Below, piece by piece: positions 9,701 through 16,700 of a stretch of DNA of 29,998 nt; positions within the stretch are counted from its first letter, which is position 1, and the number at the start of each line of letters is the position of its first letter. The position numbers and the translations under genes are program-made. This stretch comes from Sphacelaria rigidula (lineage: Eukaryota; Phaeophyceae; Sphacelariales): positions 1-29,998 of the forward strand of contig CAXNAA020000070.1 in assembly GCA_964200075.2 (NCBI GenBank), read 5' to 3'. The notes below the pieces were generated by a model, which saw only the letters and a list, made by a program, of their open reading frames with translations, was not told the DNA's origin and made no database searches.

Positions 9701-11994
9701 TTTTCACGTGACTAATTCGTTTGTTTTTCAACTTTTGTTTTTTGGTGACAACACAGGTGAGTGACAGTGCCGGGCACACTCACAAGTTCAAGGCTTCGGC
9801 GGAGCGTCTGGATGGGGTGCTGCAGGCCGTGTCAGAGAAACTAAAGATGCCCAAGGACAACATTTTGCTCAAGTACTCTGACGACGATGGTGACCAGATC
9901 GTGCTGGGCGGGTGAGTCAGCATGTGCTCGAGGTTTTTTAGTCGTGCAAACTGGTTCCCCCAAGAGGTATTCAACCCATTCACTAGAATTTTTGTCCGGG
10001 TTAACATTCGTTCTTCAGCTTGAAGAACTCCACACATGTCCGTACGGCGAGTGCAGAAGCGGAGGACGTTCGCTGATTTTTTTTGCACCTTTGATTTCAC
10101 GTAATTCGGATTGTGGATTATAGTGTGCCCTCTCCGATATACCCTCATGTTGGATAACTTGCGATTCAAGACTCGAATCGATTACCTGTTTTGCTTCGTA
10201 AAGTCTTCGTTTTCACCGTGCCGAGCGCGTATGCAGAAGCTTTGGTGAAGATTCGAATGTTACCTGGGGCAAATGAAGGAATGGATGAAAATCAATCGGA
10301 GCCCATCCCGGTATTTACGTGCCATACTCCAACGCGTCGAATGTGATATTTCTGGAGCTGTGCCCATGAATTCTGGAGTCGAGAACAACGCCATGTTTTT
10401 CGTAATCGAAAGCTTGGCTTTGAGTGATCTTGGTACGTGAATATAATGCGACATCAGAGATGGAAACGTCCTTGGCGGCTAATGTGACCCACGTTAGTGT
10501 GACGTTTCCACACGTCGGGCGATCACGAGAATGACTCGTGGCACTCGCACTCGTTGGGCTGCTCGTCGGCCGTAAAAATTGATTGAGCGAGCACTCGAGT
10601 CACTGCTCGTTGTGGAAACAAACTAATAGGGCGAGCACTCGAGTCATTGTTCGTTTAAAAAAAAACTAATGACTTGAACACACGAGTCCTGCTCTTCGTG
10701 TTTCAAAAAACATACACGAGTGCACTCGTTTCGACGAGTAATGACTTGTCCAACTCCAAAAAAATAGCGGGCAAAAGTTTACAAATGTGGAGACGCTTTC
10801 TGTGATGACTAGTCTCGTGTTGCCGGGCAAAAGCAAGAAGCCAGTAAGACAAAGCTCAGGTAACCTCATTGTTGCTCAGGTTTATCCATCACATGCTACA
10901 CCCGCAGTCTTGAAATTTCCATCTCAGATGCCTGTAAAATTTATGAGGTGAAGAACCAAAAGCTCACACGTGATGAAAAGGACCAAGATGGGAAGGCCTC
11001 ATCACTTGAAACTGAGTACATATGTTGTACGCCAAATCTAATATTTAGACTAAATCTATTCGGAATGTGAGGTACATGTACAATGAGAGGAAGATCGTGT
11101 TGTTCGCAACCGCGGAGGGTATTGGCATCATTTGGATGTACTCGGTTACCGCACGAGTTTTGGTTCCTGGAGCGTGGCTAGTTCGGAATATCAATGAAAC
11201 GGCTGCATCATGGCTTGAGCAATGGTATTTGCTTCACTACGGAGCAGTACGTCGCGGTCCAGCTTGAGGCACGGCGCTGCGTACGTCCCGATCGCACAAT
11301 GAAGTGTATGTTGCATGTCTTCAACGCCAATGCTCTTCCCTTTTCCTCTGGCTTTTGCGCAGAATGGGTGAAGGATTATTGAAACTGTTGGACCCAGCTC
11401 GTCCTCCGCCACAAGTGATATTGAGCTTCGTCCGACAATAGCAGTGCAATCTTCTACGAAGCACATGGAATGCTGATCGCTGATTACTGATTGCAAGGGA
11501 TGAGTTTTTTCTGATGCCTGGTAGCTTTCTTTTTGCTGTCGTATTGGACACGCCTGTCGCGGGCTGTTCATGTTCCACGTTCGTTATATATTTTTGTGGT
11601 TAGCGGATAGGCCATTTTTTGTCGCCTGTTCGCCAAACGCATTCCTTTGGCACTTCTTCGTTGTCTAAACAAACCAATGACCACGTATTCATGATCATCA
11701 AGCCAGCGCGCACTCCTGTGTAATTCTTCTCCCATTTCTGCTGCCTGTAATACTTGAGACAGGGACGACAGCCTCCGCGAGGCCATCGACATGGCTAGGG
11801 GGTCGAGCGCACCAGCCCTCAAGCTCACCGCGTCCGCCAAACTGGCCACGCTACACGAAGGAGACGACAATTCTGTGTCCTCGTCTAAGACAGCTAAAGG
11901 AGCTACCTCGAACACTGCGCTGATCGGTGCGGGTGTTGTAGTGGTGGGGATCCTAGCAGTGGTGGGTGTGGTCTTATCCAAGAAGAAGGGGTGA
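574..11994 (+). CDS. Multi-CBS, PB1, tail-anchored protein (5' partial, 15 exons visible)
   Basis: Fifteen exons (574-723, 2565-2660, 3509-3613, 4072-4242, 4553-4671, 4948-5211, 5576-5683, 6094-6235, 6792-7004, 7193-7426, 7930-8025, 8460-8578, 9070-9412, 9757-9911, 11763-11994) join with GT-AG introns and matching phases to 2547 nt, giving 848 residues plus TGA. Visible order: end of a CBS domain (1-25), CBS (92-147), CBS (153-208), Ser-rich linker, CBS (288-341), CBS (350-410), CBS (485-534), CBS (543-600), linker, PB1 (716-794), membrane span (823-843) and a short KKK tail. CBS pairs form Bateman modules that usually bind adenine nucleotides. PB1 domains mediate protein pairing. The plant CBSCBSPB1 family has four CBS domains, PB1 and a C-terminal membrane anchor; here the CBS block is duplicated. 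The start codon and the first one or two CBS domains lie before the window. Nucleotide sensing at a membrane is inferred. Confidence 0.88.
1150..1445 (-). mobile_element. SINE-like element, copy A (in intron 574-gene, antisense)
   Basis: Read on the minus strand, the element starts near 1445 with a tRNA-like head whose B box (AGTTCGAATCC) lies at 1368-1378, preceded by a hairpin resembling an anticodon arm (GTGACT...AGTCAC). The body ends near 1152-1166 with CTGACCCAGCTCGTG, followed by an A-rich tail (taataaaaaaataat). Copy B, 450 bp away, is similar throughout. Similarity continues to about 1485 beyond the head, so the true 5' limit is uncertain. Confidence 0.6.
1600..1895 (-). mobile_element. 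SINE-like element, copy B
   Basis: Same orientation and layout as copy A: head near 1895, degenerate B box (AGTTTGAATCC) at 1817-1827, anticodon-like hairpin CTCC-AATTAT-GGAG, and terminal motif CTGGCCCGGCTCGTA at 1604-1618. The B-box-to-tail distance is 213 bp, against 216 bp in copy A. Many substitutions separate the copies, so both are old. Confidence 0.6.
1970..2256. repeat. Degenerate tandem repeat, two units of about 149 bp
   Basis: Two adjoining units share GCGCGTGTT, TCGTGTC, AACTC.TTGAA and CAGCTGGCCYAGCTSGTA in the same order. The last motif falls at 2088-2106 and 2237-2254. The unit ends in the same motif as the SINE-like elements, read on the opposite strand. Confidence 0.5.
2565..2660 (+). 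CDS. CBS gene exon 2: Ala/Lys-rich linker of block 1
   Basis: A 96-nt phase-0 exon between 'ctccag' and 'gtaaat'. It encodes 32 residues rich in Ala, Lys and Gly, ending GLEDGEE. It aligns loosely with the Ala/Lys-rich end of exon 9. The call rests on splice sites, phase and composition rather than on a domain. Confidence 0.65.
2885..3248. mobile_element. hAT-like MITE, copy 1, with 8-bp target duplication
   Basis: A 364-bp element begins TAGAGCTCGGAAATGG and ends CCATTTCCGAGCTTTA, a terminal inverted repeat with one mismatch. It is flanked by the perfect 8-bp direct repeat GTTGTGGT (2877-2884 and 3249-3256). The 8-bp duplication and TAGAG-type ends are the signature of hAT transposons. No transposase is encoded. 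The interior has a GC-rich palindromic stretch (about 3090-3185). It lies in the intron between exons 2 and 3 of the CBS gene. A diverged copy is at 22755-23068. Confidence 0.8.
3272..3313. repeat. ATTCG pentanucleotide microsatellite
   Basis: About eight units of ATTCG, with one variant unit near the end (attca), lying 15 bp after the target duplication of the MITE. Confidence 0.9.
3509..3613 (+). CDS. CBS gene exon 3: start of block-1 CBS3
   Basis: A 105-nt phase-0 exon after 'gaatag', ending GCG|gtgcgt. It encodes TIADAGKAIARSKKA, the first helix of a CBS domain (compare TVREAASVIDAQKKA in exon 10). Block 1 has an intron after KKA; the equivalent site in block 2 has none. Confidence 0.8.
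4032..4063. repeat. Interstitial telomere-like array (CCCTAA/TTAGGG)
   Basis: A 32-nt perfect run of CTAACC units (5.3 copies) ends 8 nt before the exon at 4072, whose acceptor is ttgacag. It therefore supplies the pyrimidine tract and several CTAAC branch-point-like sequences for the 3' splice site. A short remnant (aaccctaaccct) lies at 4335-4346 in the next intron. Confidence 0.9.
4072..4242 (+). CDS. CBS gene exon 4: CBS3/CBS4 of block 1
   Basis: A 171-nt phase-0 exon with a 'ttgacag' acceptor directly after a telomere-like array. It encodes VLVVTRGRLVGIVTPKD, a clear CBS strand-strand-TxxD motif, then VSNIMTPNPDAVPPDMTV and the first helix of CBS4 (DALKE). In block 2 the same stretch is split by an intron after VIAK. 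Confidence 0.9.
4553..4671 (+). CDS. CBS gene exon 5: block-1 CBS4
   Basis: A 119-nt exon, phase 0 at the start and phase 2 at the end. It encodes MHENKYLHLPVVDEDSGE and then GVVNVMEIIQA. Exon 12 of block 2 has the same length, the same phases and nearly the same protein, so the two are duplicate exons. The usual T..D of CBS ligand sites is replaced by N..E here. Confidence 0.9.
4948..5211 (+). CDS. CBS gene exon 6: junction exon between CBS blocks 1 and 2
   Basis: A 264-nt exon, phase 2 in and phase 2 out. It starts WEAFFGSAMEAGDDVSD, which matches the end-of-block motif WEAFFGSAMDADDRSD in exon 13. It then has a Ser/Arg-rich linker and ends VSSLRLKRPIIMSCDG, which corresponds to the strand opening CBS1 in plant CBSCBSPB1 proteins. 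This single exon therefore joins the two CBS blocks. Confidence 0.88.
5576..5683 (+). CDS. CBS gene exon 7: block-2 CBS1
   Basis: A 108-nt exon, phase 2 in and phase 2 out, after 'atgacag' and before 'gtcagt'. It encodes SVLDVAMEMALKRTDAALLT, then GIVTDHDLTR with the TxxD motif. It is very close to the first CBS domain of plant CBSCBSPB1 (RRVDAVLLTD, GIVTDKD). Confidence 0.9.
6009..6028. repeat. AT dinucleotide microsatellite
   Basis: A run of about ten AT units in the intron between exons 7 and 8. Confidence 0.85.
6094..6235 (+). CDS. CBS gene exon 8: end of CBS1 and start of CBS2, block 2
   Basis: A 142-nt exon, phase 2 in and phase 0 out, after 'tttatcag' and before 'gttagt'. It encodes RRVIALDK, REVMTPDPAMVNIDESAM and DNKTRHLP. 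It ends inside the conserved RHLPV motif, and exon 9 continues with V. Exon 1 starts at the equivalent position, so this intron predates the duplication. Confidence 0.9.
6792..7004 (+). CDS. CBS gene exon 9: end of block-2 CBS2 and charged helix
   Basis: A 213-nt phase-0 exon after 'cctgcag'. It encodes VMDGSGKVRGLLDIAKCLYD, then a Glu/Lys/Ala-rich helical linker ending in HHKAIQ. It is homologous to exons 1 and 2 together. Confidence 0.9.
7193..7426 (+). CDS. CBS gene exon 10: block-2 CBS3
   Basis: A 234-nt phase-0 exon between 'gcaacag' and 'gtgcgt'. It encodes a Gly-rich linker, TLEDVLHSKEKPEFV, VREAASVIDAQKKAVLVV and GIFTPRDMLNRVIAK with a TxxD motif. It covers in one exon what block 1 splits between exons 3 and 4. 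Confidence 0.9.
7930..8025 (+). CDS. CBS gene exon 11: CBS3-CBS4 linker, block 2
   Basis: A 96-nt phase-0 exon after 'ttttgcag', ending CAG|gtttgc. It encodes KLSPSTTAVSSVMTSNPD and TLTVLEALQQ. It is the counterpart of the second half of exon 4. Confidence 0.88.
8460..8578 (+). CDS. CBS gene exon 12: block-2 CBS4
   Basis: A 119-nt exon after 'gcggcag', ending GG|gtaagc. It encodes MCDNRYLHMPVVDEDSGE and GVVDVMEIIEA. It is the duplicate of exon 5, with identical length and phases. Confidence 0.92.
9070..9412 (+). CDS. CBS gene exon 13: disordered linker leading into PB1
   Basis: A 343-nt exon, phase 2 in and phase 0 out. It begins WEAFFGSAMDADDRSD and continues through a Ser/Gln/Pro-rich linker to EEGWDEKFVYK. 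The last residues form the first PB1 strand, including the Lys typical of type II PB1 surfaces. Confidence 0.88.
9757..9911 (+). CDS. CBS gene exon 14: PB1 core
   Basis: A 155-nt exon, phase 0 in and phase 2 out. It encodes VSDSAGHTHKFKAS, a helix, then LLKYSDDDGDQIVLGG. The acidic cluster is the OPCA motif of type I PB1 surfaces. With the Lys in exon 13, this PB1 could be of the mixed I/II type that can form chains; that is inference. Confidence 0.9.
10500..10750. repeat. Cluster of ACTCG/CGAGT palindromes in the last intron
   Basis: Many copies of ACTCG and CGAGT lie in both orientations. They include a 44-bp tandem duplication (GCGAGCACTCGAGTCA at 10587 and again at 10631), each copy able to fold through CGAGCA...TGCTCG. 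Further pairs occur around 10525-10550 and 10710-10735. The cluster sits in the 1851-bp intron before the last CBS-gene exon. Confidence 0.7.
11763..11994 (+). CDS. CBS gene last exon: PB1 end and C-terminal membrane anchor
   Basis: After 'gagacag', the exon gives DDSLREAIDMARGS and ALKL, the last PB1 helix and strand. A Ser-rich stretch is followed by the hydrophobic segment TALIGAGVVVVGILAVVGVV and LSKKKG, then TGA at 11992-11994. The single C-terminal span with a basic tail suggests a tail-anchored protein facing the cytosol. Plant CBSCBSPB1 proteins also end in a hydrophobic segment. Confidence 0.9.
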
Positions 11995-13340
11995 TTACGC
12001 CGGGACCTCGGAGAGGGACTGCCGTAGGTGGGGGGGGAGGGGGGCTCTCTTGATCCGTTGGGCACAAAGTAGTCGGCATCTTGACGTGACAGCCCTCTCT
12101 TTGGCATAAATGAAAAGTGAACATGATGCCGACTTCATCGGTGGACACAGGTGTACCGATGTCGTGCTCAGGGTGTGCGAGGGGAGGGAGGATCAAGCAA
12201 TGTTTAGGTGCGTGTGAAATACGTGTGAAATTTATCTAGATGATGAACTAGACGCCAGAGCCACAAAACTTGAGCATTTGGGGGTCATGTGATTCCACGG
12301 GTGTGTAATCCATGCTGCCTTTGTTGTGTTTCTCGTGAGGGCATAAGTTTTGTCTGAGTCCAGCGTTTCTTGTCGGTGACTTTTTTCTCGGGTATGGTGA
12401 ATTTCCTCTTTTATGCAGCTTAGGCCGAAAGGAACGGCACAACCTTTGCGAACTGTGTGGCAGTCACTTTAACGTGGCCTCCTGTTGCGATATTTTTCAT
12501 GTAGGGGGCATTAGTAGTTTTGCGTCCAGTGTGCTCGTCGGGGTTACAGCTTGTCGTGAATGAGTACAGTTCAACGTTTTTGGTATCCCTAATTTTGCTT
12601 CTTCATAGGGTTGCTAGCTGCATGTACCCGCTTTTCCGACAGCGCCCTTTTCCGCCTCAATGCACTACGAATTCGCGTTTTTGATTTTCGTAGATTTGAT
12701 TTCTCTTGTTTGTTTCTCATCTCGGCGCGTACCGCTTTGAAGGAAATTACAGTATCGTAGTATGGCTTGAGCGACATATTTCTGCGACGTCATACCTGGA
12801 TAGACCACTTACAATAAATATTTTACACATCCCGGGGTGTTTGCGCTAATATACCATGTTTGACGTGTTTGTTGAACCCGTTGTTTTAATACTTCTGTCG
12901 TGTGGACCTATCCCGCGGTCTGCAGTCTGCCACTTGTGCTGCTGGTAATCATCGACTGCGATATCCAATATCCAAGATGTGTGCGCATGCGTGAGAGCAG
13001 GCTTTCGAGGAAAATAAAGGTTTCCAGGTGTTTGGTCACAGCAGTATGAACTCCCGTGCAGCACGTTGCAGTCCAGCTAACGCATGCCGTGTGGACTGGA
13101 GTAGTGTCATATGTTTTGGTCCCCTGTTCGAAGTGCGCAGTGTACAGCTTCGCGTTTTCCCGTAGCACTCTCCAGTAGCGTATTAGCTAGTTGAGGAAGA
13201 CTCCATCTAGCTTCGGGGTGTGCCTCTCACTATGACATCCAGTGCCACCAGCAACACCTTGAGCTTCTTGTGGACTGGGGCTTGACCTGCACAGGATGGG
13301 ACATGGGCAATCATTGAAGCGATAGCAGTTCTACCATCGC
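11995..13340. other. Convergent intergenic region, 3' flanks of two genes
   Basis: No convincing coding sequence is seen. It lies between the TGA of the CBS gene and the TAG of the minus-strand gene, so it should contain both 3' UTRs and polyadenylation sites. A G-rich run is at 12027-12046. AATAAA-like words are present near 12811 and 13012 but cannot be assigned. Confidence 0.6.
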
Positions 13341-13705
13341 CTACACCTGGTACTTTTGAAGGTCTGCACAATTTGGCAACCAATGCGCGGTATTTGACAT
13401 CGTCTTGTTCGTGTTCTCTGGAAGGTACGGTGGATTATCTACGGGGGGATGAAGCGCATCAACATCGTGTAGATTGCCAACTACCACAGCCAGTGCACGC
13501 TTAACGATTTCTTGGCGAGCTCCTTCCACAGGCGCACGCTTAGGCACGATAATGTTCGAGTCATCGACGTGGATATTGTCGACCAACGCGATTTTGATCG
13601 CGCCATTACATCGTCGCTTACGCCCCCCGTCCACCCCCAAAGCATGACGATCTCTGTCCTTGTCAGCTGTACGCTGTAAATGGTGTCCGTTGAACACGGT
13701 GAAAA
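13341..13705 (-). CDS. Minus-strand gene exon g: C-terminal exon
   Basis: A 365-nt exon after 'cctctcgtag', in frame to TAG at 13343-13341. It encodes VFTVFNGHHLQRTADKDRDR, then IALVDNIHVDDSNIIVPKRA, ARQEIVKRALAVVVGNLHDV and a Pro-rich tail. The stop could instead lie in an intron, because CAG|gtgtag would also read as a weak donor. Confidence 0.65.
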
Positions 13706-16700
13706 CTACGAGAGGACGCGTGAGTGTTGACCATGCATTCAAGCCACCCACCTTCCGAGGTGATTGCCATTCTCGTCAACACCTCAAGGAATGCTTGATA
13801 GCAAAGCCTCGGCCCCGTCACAGAGGAGGTCTGGGTGCTTTTTAGTCTTTCTGGTGCCACGCCTTTTCGCCGGGATCGTCGCCCACGACAAGCCCTGCGT
13901 CCGAATGGGCAGGGGGGGGGGGGGGTTAGACATGTAGTTATGGCAAGAGTTAACTGCGCAGCGATGCCTGATTCTGTGGACACGGGGATAAACATGCCAA
14001 CGGATTTTCATCTATGGAGATGAAATTGTAATGACGGTATAATGTCTGCGTGAAATGTGAACGCTCAAAGCGCACAAGCAGAATGCTAACATTCAGAGCA
14101 GAGGCAAGGTATTCTTCGTTGTAGTTCTTCCGCGATCAGCAGCTACTGTAGATACGATGACACGAACAAGACCTATACACCATACAGCAGCAATGAAAAA
14201 TGAAGATGAAGCGTTCTAGCGAACCATAACAGCGAACATGTGAAACGCGCGTATAGGCTCACCTTACAAGCCGCTGCAGCTGCACGTCGTTATCATGCCC
14301 ACCCCATAGTTCCGTGAGCACCGGGAAATCGCAAACGAAATTGCGGATACCCTCTCCGTCGATCCACCCTGCGGGTTCTCGACTAGCTTTACCAATCTCT
14401 TCAGAAGCACTCCCCCAGTTTCCGTCGGTGACGGATGCGATCTTCGTACGGTAGCGACAAAACAAAGCAATCAGCCCCCGGCGATATCTAAGAAAAGTTA
14501 CAGTATGAGGTCCGAACACGCAGAGTACGAGTGTGTCATCAGCTATTAATAGTATTCCCTGCCATTGCGGTGGTGAACTGTTAAGGCGGTTCCCGGCACA
14601 GAAGGAAATAAATTACATTTTCTCTCATTTCCCATACTATATATGCCGCAACTCCTCACTTCAGATATATAGATATCACCCCGGGATCAAGCAGCTCTTC
14701 GAACAGTCCCGCGTGGCAATCCCCGGCCCTTTTCGTGCGAACTTCGCGTCCAACCCTCTTCGTTTCTAGTCCGAGTACGAAGTTATTGTCGCCACTGCAC
14801 GCACGGTTATCCTTCGTTCCAATAGTAGATCTCGCTTGCTCTCGGGGCGCGATCTGGTCGAGATCTCGTTGCCGTTTCAGAAAAGAATTGCTGTTGCTAT
14901 CGCTAGACACAGATTTGTCAGCGATGACTACCGTAGTCTGGCAATGAGACGGCGGGTGCAAATTATTTCTGTTGCGAACCGCTGTGGTGGGCGCTGCCTC
15001 CTCAAAGCGGCTTGCGCTCGGGGATTTTGTCTGGTCCATGACATCATTTCCCGTTTCAAGCCTTCTCCGTGTCTGTAAAATGACGATTTGGTCGTTGACA
15101 GCTTCGCGCTGGAAGCGGCTATCTGCAGTGCTCCCGGTCCCCGCCACACTCCGAAGACGTTGTTGTATGCGTGCCCTTCGAGATGAACTATCCTGATGAG
15201 GTAGAGTGGCGAGATCGGCCTCACTTGTACAGCTGATAACTCGGTCACCCGAAGGTGTGTAATCCAGTTTTGTGGGTTTTCCACTTGATCCGCCATCTGC
15301 AGCCTCGATGGCGCGGGATCTGCTTCGCACAGAGTAGGATAGGCCACCATGGCACGGTGCCGGAGATGCCGCCGAATTTACAAGTCCGTGCTGAGGCACA
15401 CATCGCCGTGCCCCAGCTGTCGGGGTGGAAGCCGTTTGCACGCTTGCAGGTTGCACCAACACGGTGCTGCTAACTATGTGCCTCTTTTCAAATTCACACA
15501 AATCCCATCCAGTGCCGTTGGCGTCTGCAGTTGTGTCGATGGGCACTTGTCGTTGCCGCAGGATATTTTGTGGAAGCACTTGGGATTTCGAGGTGCGAGG
15601 CAAAACGACATTGGGTATGCAATCAGGGGGTGTATACCGCTGGCGACCACCATTCGTCTCTCGGTATATCACTTCACAGCCACGAGCCATCATAGCGCCC
15701 GCAGCAAACGCAAGAGATGCCGATTTGCCCGGCGCATCGAGGGACTCCTGGCCTTTGGCACTCGCTTGCTCTGCCGAACCTACCGGTTCCCCGCACACGG
15801 TATGAGGTGCTACCGAAATGTCATTGTCCAGTTGGTGGTTTACTTCTTCCGTCGCATGTCGCCGCATTTGCCCGGACACTGTCGTCGTCGAATCGTCTGA
15901 CGGCAGCATTGACGGAGGGAATGAAGTAGCTCCTGATGCTGCCCGATTGGAACGCTGAAACATTTCATGCATGTCATTACTAGCGCTCTCTGGTGGTTGA
16001 TCGCCGCCTTGTCGTACTACTGCCGCTCCACCAGTAGCTCCAACGGCACCTGAGGATGTCATGCATCGTATCCTGGGCGACGTCATTAACGCACCATAAT
16101 ACCGCTGTTAGTCAGAATCGCCAGCATGCGAGAGTCTTGCGTCCAGAAAGAAAGCGTTTGCTGTGCGGGAACCGGGCAAGCTTCGGGCAACAACCCAGCT
16201 AGGTTCCACCTGCACTTGTCGCATTGATTGCTGTTTTGCGGCAGGTTCGGCCGATTCTGGTTCTATACAACATTCCTCACCACCATCCACACGCAACCTC
16301 TCTTTATCGTGCCTACTTGTTTTTCCCGCTTCTTTTCTTCAGCCTACGTTGTAAAGTGGGAGGTCGTCGTTGCCGACCCGCCCGCGGTACCCTCCCACGC
16401 TGTGGATTATTTTCCGTTGCAGAATCCTGATCGTTTGACTCCGCAACGGCCGACGATGACCTGTGCTGGGCGCGCGCATTGAAGTTCTCGCAACGCTTGC
16501 GTTGATTCTCTTGTACAGTCCCCATTGCTAGAAGCGCCTTGAGATGCATGATGTACACGGCAAACAAGGAGCGGTTGACATCACCATGAACGTGGAAGCG
16601 ATGTGCTGCATGTAGCTCTTGTTAAATTTAGCGCGTGACGAGATACCTGACCAGCAAACCTTCCGGGGTGGAAATTGTGCAAATCATGTTTGCTTTCGCT

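Noticed and set aside
11191-11571. Minus-strand frame of 126 codons in the last CBS-gene intron
   Set aside because: No recognisable domain or splice partners. It could be a transposon remnant, but nothing identifies one.
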